Source of the DNA: Hymenobacter setariae
Lineage (GTDB): Bacteria; Bacteroidota; Bacteroidia; Cytophagales; Hymenobacteraceae
Direction: 5' to 3'
NCBI RefSeq assembly: GCF_007713685.1
Contig: NZ_VMRJ01000001.1
Span: forward strand, 1,284,129 to 1,348,128
Length of the DNA stretch: 64,000 bases
Shown here: piece after piece, positions 32,998 to 41,581 of the stretch
Layout of the letters: the number at the start of each line of letters is the position of its first letter
Numbering within the stretch: position 1 is the stretch's first letter
Position numbers and translations under genes: made by a program
Notes under the pieces: model-generated
Database searches by the model: none
The model's input: only the letters and a program-made list of their open reading frames with translations
What the model was told of the DNA's origin: nothing

Positions 32998-35529
32998 CTA
33001 GCCTTTGCCTTCCAAAAACTGCTTCAAATACGGGGCAGTCTTGCTCTTTTTTACCTCGGCTACCTTCACTGGCGAGCCGGCGGCTACCACTTGGCCGCCC
33101 TCGTCGCCCGCGCCGGGGCCGATGTCAATAACCCAATCGCTGGTCGCTACCACGTGCATGTCGTGCTCTACTACTACAATGGTATTCCCAGCCTCTACCA
33201 GGCTGTGGAGCTGCCGCAGTAGCTTCTCTACATCGGAAGGGTGCAGGCCGGTGGTGGGCTCATCGAGCACGTAGAGCGAGTGGCCCCTAGGGGGGCGCTG
33301 AAGCTCGGCTGCGAGCTTGATACGCTGGGCTTCGCCGCCGCTGAGCTCGGTGGCGGGCTGCCCTAGGCGCAGGTAGCCCAGGCCTACTTCGCGCAGCACC
33401 GTGAGGGCGCGTTGCACAGTGGGTTCCTCGGAGAAGAACTCCCAGGCGGCGTCCACGGTCAATCCCAGTACGTCGGCGATATTTTTATTGTGATAGGTAA
33501 TCTCTAGAGTCTTGGCGTTGTAGCGGGTGCCGTGGCACACGGGGCAGGGCGTGTACACGCTGGGTAAGAACAGTAGCTCAACCATCACGGAGCCTTCGCC
33601 CTGGCAGTTTTCGCAGCGGCCTTTGGCCACATTGAAGGAGAAGCGGCCCGCGTCGTAGCGGCGCTTGCGCGCTTCGGGCGTGGCCGCGAACAGCTTGCGC
33701 ACATGGTCAAACAGGCCTGTGTACGTGGCCATATTGGAGCGCGGCGTGCGGCCGATAGGCTGCTGGTCAACGCGTACCAGGCGGGTTATTTTATCGATGC
33801 CCTCGGTAATGCGGCCTTCGGTGGCGGCTTCGTCAGCACGCTCCAAGGCGTCGCCTTCGGGCTCTTCGGGCGCGATTTCCTGCCCTAGGTGCTTCGCTAC
33901 TAGCTCCACCAGCACTTGGCTGACCAGAGTCGACTTGCCCGAGCCCGATACTCCCGTGACGCTCGTGAAGACACCTAGGGGAAAATCAGCGTCGAGCTGC
34001 TGTAGGTTGTGCCGCGTGATGCCGCGCAGCCGCAGCCAGCCACTGGGCTCGCGGGGCGGGCGCGGCACCACAGGCGCTTGGTCAAACAGATACCGGCGCG
34101 TCTGCGAGTCGGCTACGTCGGCCAAGCCAGCCAGCGGGCCGCTGTAGAGTATCCGGCCGCCCTGCTCGCCCGCGCCCGGCCCCACGTCCACGACCCAGTC
34201 GGCCTGCTTGATTACTTCTAGCTCGTGCTCGACTACGAATAGCGAATTACCAGCACGCTGCAAGCCACCTAGGGCCTTCAGCAGCGCCGCCGTATCGACG
34301 GGGTGCAGGCCTGCCGAGGGCTCATCGAGCACGTACACCACCCCGAATAAATTGGAGCGTACCTGCGTGGCCAGCCGCAGCCGTTGCAGTTCGCCGGGCG
34401 AGAGCGTGGGCGTGCTGCGCTCCAGGGTGAGGTAGCCGAGCCCTAGGTCGAGCAGCACGCTCAGGCGGCCGCACAGGTCATCGGCAATGCGCTGCGTCAC
34501 AATGACTTTTTCGGGAAACTGCGCGTCGTACTCGGCGCCGCGGTCTACCTTGCTATCGGCGTAGGGCCGCAGCAAGGCCGCCAACGCCTTCAGCGGCAGC
34601 CGCGACAAATCGGCAATGTCGAGCCCCGCAAACGTGACACTCAGCGACTCGGGCCGCAGCCGCTTGCCGTGGCAGAGCGGGCACTCGGTGCTGAGCATAA
34701 ATTGCAGAGCGCGCTTCTTCATTTGGGCGCTCTGGGTATTGGCGAACGAGTGAAACACGTGCCGCCGGGCGCTGGTGAAGGTGCCCATGTAGTTGGGCTC
34801 TTCCTTGCGCTGTAGGGCGCGGCGCGTTTCCTCGGGCGAGTAGCCAGGGTACACGGGCACCACCGGCTGCTCCTCGGTAAAGAGTATCCAGTCGCGCTCT
34901 TTTTGGGGCAGGTCACGCCAGGGTTTGTCCACGTCATAGCCCATACTCACCAAGATGTCGCGCTGGTTTTGGCCGCCCCAGGCGGTGGGCCACGCCGCAA
35001 TGGCCCGCTCCCGGATGGTGAGCGAATCGTCGGGCACCATTGAGCGCTCGGTCACCTCGTACACGCGCCCTAGGCCGTGGCAAGTGGGGCAAGCGCCCTC
35101 GGGCGTGTTGGGCGAAAAGCCTTCGGCGTAAATAATACCTTGCCCCTTCGGATAATCGCCGGCCCGCGAGTACAGCATTCGCAAAAGGTTGGAAAGCGTG
35201 GTGACGCTGCCCACCGACGAGCGCGTGGTGCCCCCACCGCGCTGCTGCTGCAAGGCCACGGCCGGCGGCAGGCCATCGATTACATCAACTTCGGGCACTT
35301 CTAACTGGTGAAACAGCCGCCGCGCATACGGCGACACCGACTCTAGGTAGCGCCGCTGGGCCTCGGCGTAGAGCGTGCCAAACGCCAACGACGACTTGCC
35401 CGACCCCGATACCCCCGTAAACACCACCAGCGCATCGCGCGGAATGTCCACGTCTACATTCTGTAAATTGTGCTCGCGGGCACCGCGCACTTGTACAAAG
35501 CCGGGGCGGTTAGTTGATGATTCTGCCAT
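32998..35529 (-). CDS. UvrA-like ABC ATPase lacking the UvrB-binding domain (UvrA2 type)
   Basis: 843 residues, against ~940-950 for canonical UvrA. Two ABC-type ATPase halves are present: Walker A GVSGSGKSSLAFGTLYAEAQ and GVSGSGKSTLVSQVLVE, signatures LSPGELQRL and LSGGEAQRIKLAAELQ, and Walker B VYVLDEPSAGLH and LYVLDEPTTGLH. Zinc-finger CxxC pairs are at CPTCHGLG/CPLCHGKR and CENCQGEG/CPVCHGTR. The UvrB-binding stretch normally found between SRAGD and the first CxxC is absent, so it cannot be a normal nucleotide-excision partner. Relatives act in drug or damage tolerance; that role here is inference. Confidence 0.9.
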   Translation of the reverse strand: MAESSTNRPGFVQVRGAREHNLQNVDVDIPRDALVVFTGVSGSGKSSLAFGTLYAEAQRRYLESVSPYARRLFHQLEVPEVDVIDGLPPAVALQQQRGGGTTRSSVGSVTTLSNLLRMLYSRAGDYPKGQGIIYAEGFSPNTPEGACPTCHGLGRVYEVTERSMVPDDSLTIRERAIAAWPTAWGGQNQRDILVSMGYDVDKPWRDLPQKERDWILFTEEQPVVPVYPGYSPEETRRALQRKEEPNYMGTFTSARRHVFHSFANTQSAQMKKRALQFMLSTECPLCHGKRLRPESLSVTFAGLDIADLSRLPLKALAALLRPYADSKVDRGAEYDAQFPEKVIVTQRIADDLCGRLSVLLDLGLGYLTLERSTPTLSPGELQRLRLATQVRSNLFGVVYVLDEPSAGLHPVDTAALLKALGGLQRAGNSLFVVEHELEVIKQADWVVDVGPGAGEQGGRILYSGPLAGLADVADSQTRRYLFDQAPVVPRPPREPSGWLRLRGITRHNLQQLDADFPLGVFTSVTGVSGSGKSTLVSQVLVELVAKHLGQEIAPEEPEGDALERADEAATEGRITEGIDKITRLVRVDQQPIGRTPRSNMATYTGLFDHVRKLFAATPEARKRRYDAGRFSFNVAKGRCENCQGEGSVMVELLFLPSVYTPCPVCHGTRYNAKTLEITYHNKNIADVLGLTVDAAWEFFSEEPTVQRALTVLREVGLGYLRLGQPATELSGGEAQRIKLAAELQRPPRGHSLYVLDEPTTGLHPSDVEKLLRQLHSLVEAGNTIVVVEHDMHVVATSDWVIDIGPGAGDEGGQVVAAGSPVKVAEVKKSKTAPYLKQFLEGKG

Positions 35530-35633
35530 TCTAAAGAAGCGTAAGGCTTGTCAGAACGGGGCGAGCGGGCAGCGGGTTAGCAGATTAGGTGGCACGAGCA
35601 GATTAAGCTATAATGACTAGCATCTTACATACA

Positions 35634-35676
35634 TAAAAAAGCGCCTGTAGCCAAAGTGGCCGCAGGCGCTTTTTTA
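35634..35676. terminator. Strong bidirectional terminator
   Basis: A perfect 14-bp stem, TAAAAAAGCGCCTG / CAGGCGCTTTTTTA, with an inner GCC/GGC. It ends the two-gene minus-strand unit of hydrophilic proteins. Confidence 0.88.
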
Positions 35677-35697
35677 GTAAGTTATTGCTTCTTTATG

Positions 35698-36063
35698 CTA
35701 CTCTTCCGGGTCGCTCTCAGCAGTCAGGTTTTTGCCTTGGTGCTGCATTTCGGGCAGCGTAAAATTGGCGTCGCGCGGGTGGATGAGCTGGTCGGGCAGA
35801 TTGAGGTCACTGTCGGGAGCCGAGCCCACGGGAGGCTGCTCGTCCGAGCGTAGTGAGTCGTCCATCATATCAGCCATGCGCTGGCCGCTGGCATTGTTGT
35901 CGTCGGTGACTTGGCCGTAGGTCTCGCGGTCGAGAAAGCTATCCGATTCCTTTTCGGTTTCGGTTTGCGGCGTCACGTTTTGGGTTTCGGCGCTGGCCGC
36001 ACCAGAAGCGGTGGCGGCGGCGCGGTCGTTGTTATCGGGCTCGTTAGGCTGAGGCGAAGTCAT
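35698..36063 (-). CDS. Acidic, disordered hydrophilic protein
   Basis: 121 residues with almost no hydrophobic core: rich in Asp, Glu, Asn, Gln, Ser, Thr, Pro, and with no Cys or Trp. Blocks such as DRETYGQVTDDNNASGQ, DDSLRSDEQPPVGSAPDSDLN and HPRDANFTLPEMQHQGKN are present. It looks intrinsically disordered, in the manner of hydrophilins or desiccation-stress proteins, but no known LEA motif is seen. It sits 12 bases behind the similar gene 36076-36549, so the two are co-transcribed. Confidence 0.7.
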   Translation of the reverse strand: MTSPQPNEPDNNDRAAATASGAASAETQNVTPQTETEKESDSFLDRETYGQVTDDNNASGQRMADMMDDSLRSDEQPPVGSAPDSDLNLPDQLIHPRDANFTLPEMQHQGKNLTAESDPEE

Positions 36064-36075
36064 GAGAGAAGTTAC

Positions 36076-36549
36076 TTAGTCGTTAGAATGTTCTTTGTCG
36101 TTGCTTTCTTCCCAGCTGGCCTCGCGGTGGCCGCCGGCGTAGCGCTCATCATCGCTCGACCAGGCAGCGCGCTGCTCGTCAGTTTCTTTATTCTGAGCAG
36201 CTTTTACCTCGCCAGGAGCTTGATTTTGCTCGATATGGCCCTGCTGGTGGTCGGGGCTAGCAGCGTCGGCGCTGGTGCCATAGTCCTCAGTAACGGGCTG
36301 GCCGGGCTTGCGAAATTCACTGAACTCGTCAGGGTTATCGTTGCTGCCGTCATTTTTATGTTGGGTAGGCACAGCTGGCTCGGTTTCGTTGGCTTTGCCA
36401 AAATTGCCGTAGCGTGGCGTGCCAGCTTCGGCTTGGTCAGCGGTGGTGTCTACTTGTAGGTGGGCCTGCTCGGCGCGACGCTGCTGGTCTTCGGGCAGGT
36501 CGTTTTTATCGTTGGTGGTCGGGCCGTCGGGGCTAGGGAAGGTGCTCAT
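36076..36549 (-). CDS. Disordered hydrophilic protein
   Basis: 157 residues with very high Asp/Glu/Asn/Gln/Ser/Lys/His content and no hydrophobic stretch. Blocks include NDLPEDQQRRAEQAHLQVD, TPRYGNFGKANETEPAVPTQHKND, and WSSDDERYAGGHREASWEES near the end. No cysteines. It forms an operon with the gene just downstream, which has the same character but is not clearly homologous. A role in osmotic or drying stress is inference only. Confidence 0.7.
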   Translation of the reverse strand: MSTFPSPDGPTTNDKNDLPEDQQRRAEQAHLQVDTTADQAEAGTPRYGNFGKANETEPAVPTQHKNDGSNDNPDEFSEFRKPGQPVTEDYGTSADAASPDHQQGHIEQNQAPGEVKAAQNKETDEQRAAWSSDDERYAGGHREASWEESNDKEHSND

Positions 36550-36690
36550 GATGGGAGGGAAAGAAAAGCTAGCAGAAAACTATATCGGGCCAGGCCCGTC
36601 TTGTGCTTACTCCGGTTTGCCGTTTGTGGTTTCGGCCCTCACTGGTGCCGGTAGCCCACCTAGGGCCTCGGTCCACTTTCTTTTTCCCTT

Positions 36691-36966
36691 ATGTCTATTC
36701 AGCACCACCCCGACGAGCAAGCCTTCACCGCTGGCTCGGCTAGCGAACCCGCCGAGCTAGCTTACTCGCTGCCCGCCCCTGGCGTCATCGACTTCACCCA
36801 CACATTCGTGCCCGAAGAAGCGCGTGGCCAAGGCCAAGCCGATGAGTTGGCTCGCGCTGGCCTTGCCTACGCCCGCCAGCAGCACCTCAAAGTGCGCACT
36901 AGCTGCGAGTTTATGCAAGCCTTCGTGCAGCGTCATCAGCAAGAATACCAAGATATTCTAGCGTAA
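36691..36966 (+). CDS. Small GNAT-family N-acetyltransferase (YjdJ-like)
   Basis: A 91-residue mini-GNAT. VIDFTHTFVPEEARGQGQADELARAGLAYARQ is the acetyl-CoA-binding region, with the R/Q-G-x-G-x-A pattern as RGQGQA, and the end LKVRTSCEFMQAFVQRHQQEYQDIL matches the COG2388-type proteins. These short cytosolic proteins lack the first GNAT strands; their acceptor is unknown. Convergent with the P450 gene. Confidence 0.85.
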   Translation: MSIQHHPDEQAFTAGSASEPAELAYSLPAPGVIDFTHTFVPEEARGQGQADELARAGLAYARQQHLKVRTSCEFMQAFVQRHQQEYQDILA

Positions 36967-36987
36967 ACATGCTTTGTCCTTGCAGAG

Positions 36988-37048
36988 AGGCCCGGCGAAA
37001 TAATTGCACTAGAACAGATTTTCTAAATGCGATTGCTTCGTCGGGCCT
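36988..37048. terminator. Probable bidirectional terminator
   Basis: Arms AGGCCCGGCGAA and TTCGTCGGGCCT (one mismatch) lie ~37 bases apart, between the convergent GNAT and P450 genes. Confidence 0.5.
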
Positions 37049-37086
37049 TCTTGCAAAAGCAACCTTTCTCTTATCTAATCACTCAA

Positions 37087-38484
37087 TTATCGCTGCTCGA
37101 AACGTAGCCGCAGCTCGCCAGCAGGCCGTAGCGTCACGAGCGGGTTCATGCCGGGCGGGGTCTCGGCCGTGGGCAGCACCCGGTAGCGGCGCAGCGTTTG
37201 AATAAGCACAAGCTGAAGCTCAGTGAGGGCAAAATGGCTACCCACGCACAACCTAGGGCCGCCGCCGAAAGGCAAGTAGCCGTAGGTGGGGAGTGCCGGC
37301 TGAGCATCGGCCGCAAAGCGCTCGGGGCGAAAGGCTTCGGCATCGGGCCACAGGCCCGCGTGGTGGTGCACGCCGTACACATAGAGCGAGAAAACACTAC
37401 CCTTAGGAATGGCCACGCCCTGAAACTCGTCGTCTTCGGTGGCTACGCGGTCGATTATCCAGGCAGGCGGGTAGAGGCGCATGGCCTCCTGCACCACTTG
37501 CAGTGCATAGGACAGGCGCGGCAAGCCAGCAAACTCTACTTCTTGGCCATTGGGCAGCTCGCGGTTTATTTCTTCTGCTAATCGGTCCTGCACCTCGGGA
37601 TGGCGGGCCAGTAGGAAGAAGGCCCAAGCCAGGGCATTGGCCGAGGTTTCGTGGCCCGCTACCAGCAAGATGTTGAGCTCATCAATCAGCTGATGCTCGG
37701 TCATGGGCTCGCCGGTGTCTTCGTAGCGGGCGTCGAGCAGCATTTGCAACAGGTCGTCAGGCGGGGCAGCATCGGCCGGAGCGGCGGCCTGGGCGGTGCG
37801 GTGCCGCGCTATGGCCGCGCGCACCAGCTCGCGCAGGCGCCGGGCCAGGTCGTCGTGCTGTCGGTAGCGCCCGCGCAGGTGCTGCACGGGCCGCAAGTAG
37901 GGCTGCCGAATGGTAGTGACGTAAAACAGCTGAATGGCCGTGAGCCAGTCGCTGAGTTGCATTAGCTCCTCATCGCTTAGGCTATCACCAAACACCGACC
38001 GCGCCACGATGCGAAACGCCACCCGCGTCATGGCGGCGTGGGCTTCGACCTCCACAGGGCCCTGGGCGGCACCTAGGGCCGCGAGCTCGGCCACCCACTC
38101 ATCGGCCGCAGCCCGCATAAGGCGCGTGAGGCCCGCCAACCGCTGCCGATGAAAGCCCGGCTGAATAAGCCGGCGCTGGCGCAGCCAGTCGGCACCCTCG
38201 TTGGTGAGCAAGCCCTTGCCTAGGTAGCGCAGCAGGCCGTGCGTAAGGTCCGACTTGTGGTAGCGGCGGTGGTTCTTCTGCAAAATATGTTGCACCAAGG
38301 CCGGGTCGCGCGTCACGATGGAGGGCTTAACGCCGCCTAGGTACAAGTGCACAGTGTCGCCGTAGGCCGCCAGCACCTTATTAAGGTTGCCCACTGGGTC
38401 GCGGGCCATGCGTAAAGACTGGCGCAGCGTAAGCCAGCGCGGCACCTGCGGCCAGGTGGAGGAAGTGGTGACGGGAGTAGGCAT
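37087..38484 (-). CDS. Cytochrome P450
   Basis: A 465-residue soluble P450 that would use heme to insert oxygen into an organic substrate. The heme-binding loop FGGGPRLCVGSHFALTE contains the Cys thiolate ligand. The I-helix is AGHETSANALAWAFF, and EAMR gives the K-helix ExxR. The N-terminus has no membrane anchor. The ATG at 38484 (MPTPVTTSSTWPQVP) is preferred over the one at 38550. No ferredoxin or reductase gene is adjacent, so electrons must come from elsewhere. The substrate cannot be read from sequence. Confidence 0.93.
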   Translation of the reverse strand: MPTPVTTSSTWPQVPRWLTLRQSLRMARDPVGNLNKVLAAYGDTVHLYLGGVKPSIVTRDPALVQHILQKNHRRYHKSDLTHGLLRYLGKGLLTNEGADWLRQRRLIQPGFHRQRLAGLTRLMRAAADEWVAELAALGAAQGPVEVEAHAAMTRVAFRIVARSVFGDSLSDEELMQLSDWLTAIQLFYVTTIRQPYLRPVQHLRGRYRQHDDLARRLRELVRAAIARHRTAQAAAPADAAPPDDLLQMLLDARYEDTGEPMTEHQLIDELNILLVAGHETSANALAWAFFLLARHPEVQDRLAEEINRELPNGQEVEFAGLPRLSYALQVVQEAMRLYPPAWIIDRVATEDDEFQGVAIPKGSVFSLYVYGVHHHAGLWPDAEAFRPERFAADAQPALPTYGYLPFGGGPRLCVGSHFALTELQLVLIQTLRRYRVLPTAETPPGMNPLVTLRPAGELRLRFEQR

Positions 38485-38534
38485 AGTAGTAAGAGCTGAT
38501 GTTAGGTAGTCATAAGAACCAGTAGATACAACTG

Positions 38535-38633
38535 TTGTCATTGCGAGCACAGCAAAGCAATCTTTGCTGGCGCCGCCTCACTTACGTCAGCTAACGCGAA
38601 GGAAAGATTGCTTCGCTGTGCTCGCAATGACAA
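38535..38633. repeat. REP-like inverted repeat (MITE/BIME-type)
   Basis: 31-base arms TTGTCATTGCGAGCACAGCA... (38535-38565) and ...GCTGTGCTCGCAATGACAA (38603-38633) pair with one mismatch around a 37-base loop. Related CATTGCGAG...GAAGCAATC palindromes are spread through many Bacteroidota genomes. It lies in the gap upstream of P450 and not inside a gene. Confidence 0.85.
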
Positions 38634-38683
38634 GCGTTCTCTGGGGCTTGCGTGGTCAACCTGAACACTAACATTAGACTCAT

Positions 38684-39241
38684 TTACTCCGGTAGCACCA
38701 GTTCCCTAGGTAGCTCAAACTTCAATTCGCGGCTCTTGCTGCGGCCGTGCAGCTGGGTCAGAAACTCGTCTAGCTCGGGCTTGTATTCTAGCCACAAGTC
38801 TTCGTGCAGGCTCTTCAGAATGAGCTGGGTGAGGCGGGCGGCCAGTCGGGCCGTGCCCACAAAAAACCCTTGGTACACGCTGTCGAACTGCCCGGTGTAG
38901 TTCTCAAAAATCAGCCGCAGTGTGTACATACTGAGGTCGATTTCGAGCTGCTTATTTTTGGTGATGCGCCGAGCACGGGCCGCTTCCTGCAACGACAGGC
39001 GCAGGGCTTTTACGAGGCTGCGGTTGAGCAAGCGCCCGGTCACGGCCACATTAAAGAGTTCGTGGATGCGGTCGGCGCTGGTTTCGTGCACGCTTTCGAG
39101 CGTCACGTCGGGCAAGAGCTCAAAGCTGAAGGTGTCGTAGAGCTCGGCATCGCGGCGCACGGCGCGCAGCACCAGCGCCTCCTTCTCCTTGTCGGAAAGG
39201 CGACCTAGGGCTTTTTTAAAGTCGGACGAGGGAACTGGCAT
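38684..39241 (-). CDS. Hypothetical 185-residue protein (paralogue of 32379-32936)
   Basis: A mostly helical, soluble protein. The start SSDFKKALGRLSDKEKEALV, then LRAVRRDAELYDTFSFELLP, aligns with the other copy, as does ARRITKNKQLEIDLSMYTLRLIFEN. It has the same length as that paralogue, but the overall identity is modest, so the split is old. The C-terminal end differs (LTQLHGRSKSRELKFELPRE). No motif suggests an activity. It stands alone upstream of the two aldo/keto reductase genes, on the opposite strand. Confidence 0.7.
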   Translation of the reverse strand: MPVPSSDFKKALGRLSDKEKEALVLRAVRRDAELYDTFSFELLPDVTLESVHETSADRIHELFNVAVTGRLLNRSLVKALRLSLQEAARARRITKNKQLEIDLSMYTLRLIFENYTGQFDSVYQGFFVGTARLAARLTQLILKSLHEDLWLEYKPELDEFLTQLHGRSKSRELKFELPRELVLPE

Positions 39242-39358
39242 AAGCCGCGAAGCTAAGCCCGGCGCTGAACACCACGCGCGCGGGCCGGTTTAATAGAGCA
39301 ACACCCAGGCAGTACTACTGCTTGTTCCACACTTCATTAAACCCACATTTTCCTTTCC

Positions 39359-40219
39359 ATGAGCACCCCCACGTCCACCTACGCCAAAACCTTCACCATT
39401 GGCGGCGACCTCACCGTCAACCGCCTCGGCTACGGCGCCATGCGCATCACCGGCCCCGGCATCTGGGGCCCACCCCAAGACCACGACGAAAGCATCCGCG
39501 TGCTCAAGCGCGCCGTGGAGCTAGGTATCGACTTCATCGACACTGCCGATAGCTACGGCCCCAATGTATCGGAAGAGCTGATTGCCGAAGCGCTGCACCC
39601 CTACCCTGCCGGCTTAGTGGTAGCCACTAAAGGCGGCCTGCTGCGCACCGGTCCCAATCAGTGGCCCGTCGATGCCAGCCCCAAGCATCTCGAAGAAGCG
39701 CTACACGGCAGCCTCAAGCGCCTAAAAGTCGAGCAGATTGACCTCTACCAGCTGCACCGCATCGACGACAAGGTGCCCGCCGAAGACACCTTCCGCTTTC
39801 TGCAAAAAGCGCAGCAAGAGGGCCTCGTGAAGCACATCGGGCTATCAGAAGTAGATGTCGACCAGATTAAAAAAGCGCAAGAATTCTTCCCAGTGGTATC
39901 GGTGCAGAACATGTACTCGGTCGATAACCGCAAGTGGGAGCCCGTGCTCGACTACACTCGCGAGCAAAACATGGCATTCATTCCGTGGTACCCCTTAGCT
40001 GGCGGCAATGCCGAGGCCCTGAAAGCGCTCGACCAAATCTCCCAAAAGCACGGCGCCACCCCGCAGCAAATTGCCTTGAGCTGGCTGCTGCACCACTCGC
40101 CCAACATCCTGCTCATTCCCGGCACGTCGAAGGTCAACCACCTAGAAGAAAACGTAAAAACGGCCGACATCGCCCTGTCAGAAGAAGATATGGCCACGCT
40201 GGACAAGGTAGGCAAGTAG
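39359..40219 (+). CDS. Aldo/keto reductase
   Basis: A 286-residue (alpha/beta)8 NADPH-dependent reductase. The catalytic tetrad is visible: Asp in FIDTADSYG, Tyr of the same motif, Lys in VVATKGGLL and His in LYQLHRID. NRLGYGAMRITGPGIWGPP is the typical first strand of this AKR branch. It would reduce aldehydes or ketones in the cytosol. A second AKR of another subgroup follows, separated by a large palindrome. Confidence 0.92.
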   Translation: MSTPTSTYAKTFTIGGDLTVNRLGYGAMRITGPGIWGPPQDHDESIRVLKRAVELGIDFIDTADSYGPNVSEELIAEALHPYPAGLVVATKGGLLRTGPNQWPVDASPKHLEEALHGSLKRLKVEQIDLYQLHRIDDKVPAEDTFRFLQKAQQEGLVKHIGLSEVDVDQIKKAQEFFPVVSVQNMYSVDNRKWEPVLDYTREQNMAFIPWYPLAGGNAEALKALDQISQKHGATPQQIALSWLLHHSPNILLIPGTSKVNHLEENVKTADIALSEEDMATLDKVGK

Positions 40220-40232
40220 CCTTTTTTGAGTA

Positions 40233-40349
40233 ACCCCACCCCCGTCCCCTCCCCTCCGGGAGAGGGGAGCCGACTGCAAGCAGACGTGAGCGAACGTCAT
40301 TTAGTCGTCAGGCTCCCCTCTCCCGGAGGGGAGGGGACGGGGGTGGGGT
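40233..40349. repeat. Large perfect palindrome (39-bp arms)
   Basis: The arms run from 40233 to 40271 (starting ACCCCACCCCCGTCCCCTCC) and from 40311 to 40349, fully complementary, with a 39-base loop. It would form a very stable hairpin between the two AKR genes, so it may also end transcription. Elements of this ACCCC...CTCCCCTCC kind recur in several bacterial genomes. Confidence 0.9.
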
Positions 40350-40387
40350 CTTACGAGCACTACGCGAACAATTAAAATCAACCTACT

Positions 40388-41413
40388 ATGAAATACAACC
40401 TCTTAGGCAACACGGGTCTGAAAGTATCGGAGCTCTGCCTGGGCACCATGACCTTCGGCACCACGGGCGGCCGCTTCGGTGCCATCAGTGGCGTAGACCA
40501 GGCTGGGGCCGACGCCCTCACCAAGCGCGCCCTCGATGCGGGCATTAACTTCATCGACACAGCCAATGTGTACAGCGAAGGCCACTCAGAAGAAATAACC
40601 GGCCAGGCCCTGCACAACCTCGGCATCAATCGCTACGACGTGGTGCTGGCGACCAAGGTGCGCGGCAAAATGGGCGACGGCCCCAACGATGCCGGCCTCA
40701 CGCGCAAGCACATTATCGCCCAGGCCGAAGCCAGCCTCAAGCGCCTAGGTACCGACTACATCGACCTGTACCAGACGCACAGCTTCGACCCTCTCACGCC
40801 GTGGGAGGAAACCCTGCGCGCCCTCGACGACCTCGTGCGCAGCGGCAAGGTGCGCTATATCGGGGCCAGCAACGTGGCCGCCTGGCAGCTGATGAAGGCC
40901 CTAGGTGTGTCGCACTATCAGCACCTCGAAAAGTACGTGTCGCTGCAAGCCTACTACACCATTGCGGGCCGCGAGCTAGAGCGCGAGCTGGTGCCCCTGC
41001 TGCTCGACCAAAAGGTGGGCCTCATGGTGTGGAGCCCGCTGGCTGGCGGCTTCCTCAGCGGCAAATACACCCGCGAAAACCAGCAGGCCGAAGGCCGCCG
41101 CGGGGGCAACAACTTCGACTTTCCGCCCGTCAACAAAGACTTGGCTTTTGATATCATCGACAAGCTACGGCCAATGGCCGAAGCCAAGGGCAGCACCGTG
41201 GCCGCCTTGTCGCTGGCGTGGCTGCTGCACCAGAAAGTGGTGAGCACCGTCATTATTGGAGCCAAGAAAATGGAGCAGCTCCAAGACAATTTAAAAGCCG
41301 TTGACGTGCAGTTCACTCCCGAAGAATTGCAGCAGCTCGACGAGGTCAGCAAGCTCGCCCCCGAATACCCGGGCTGGATGCTGGAGTTTACGAAAGGCGA
41401 CCGCCAAGCGTAG
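40388..41413 (+). CDS. Aldo/keto reductase
   Basis: A 341-residue AKR of the type with a long insert: NLLGNTGLKVSELCLGTMTFG start, Asp/Tyr in FIDTANVYSEGHSEE, Lys in LATKVRGKMG, His in LYQTHSFD. WSPLAGGFLSGKYTRENQ and SLAWLLHQKVVSTVIIGAKK form the NADPH-binding end. Substrate unknown. Not closely similar to the preceding AKR, so they are not a recent duplicate. A very strong terminator follows. Confidence 0.92.
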   Translation: MKYNLLGNTGLKVSELCLGTMTFGTTGGRFGAISGVDQAGADALTKRALDAGINFIDTANVYSEGHSEEITGQALHNLGINRYDVVLATKVRGKMGDGPNDAGLTRKHIIAQAEASLKRLGTDYIDLYQTHSFDPLTPWEETLRALDDLVRSGKVRYIGASNVAAWQLMKALGVSHYQHLEKYVSLQAYYTIAGRELERELVPLLLDQKVGLMVWSPLAGGFLSGKYTRENQQAEGRRGGNNFDFPPVNKDLAFDIIDKLRPMAEAKGSTVAALSLAWLLHQKVVSTVIIGAKKMEQLQDNLKAVDVQFTPEELQQLDEVSKLAPEYPGWMLEFTKGDRQA

Positions 41414-41427
41414 TAGCCGGACCTAGC

Positions 41428-41483
41428 GCCTCCCGACCCACGGGCTTATTCTCGCATGGGAATAAGCCCGTAGGTCGGGAGGC
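41428..41483 (+). terminator. Terminator after the second AKR gene
   Basis: Arms GCCTCCCGACCCACGGGCTTATT / AATAAGCCCGTAGGTCGGGAGGC pair over 23 positions with one mismatch, and TTTTT follows on the plus strand. Confidence 0.92.
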
Positions 41484-41581
41484 TTTTTGGTGGGGTATCT
41501 AGGAACCGAAACCACGGGTTTTGGGGTTATAATCTGATGCCAATCCTCTATCGGCGGCCCTGGCTGTCGTATTTTTGCCTT

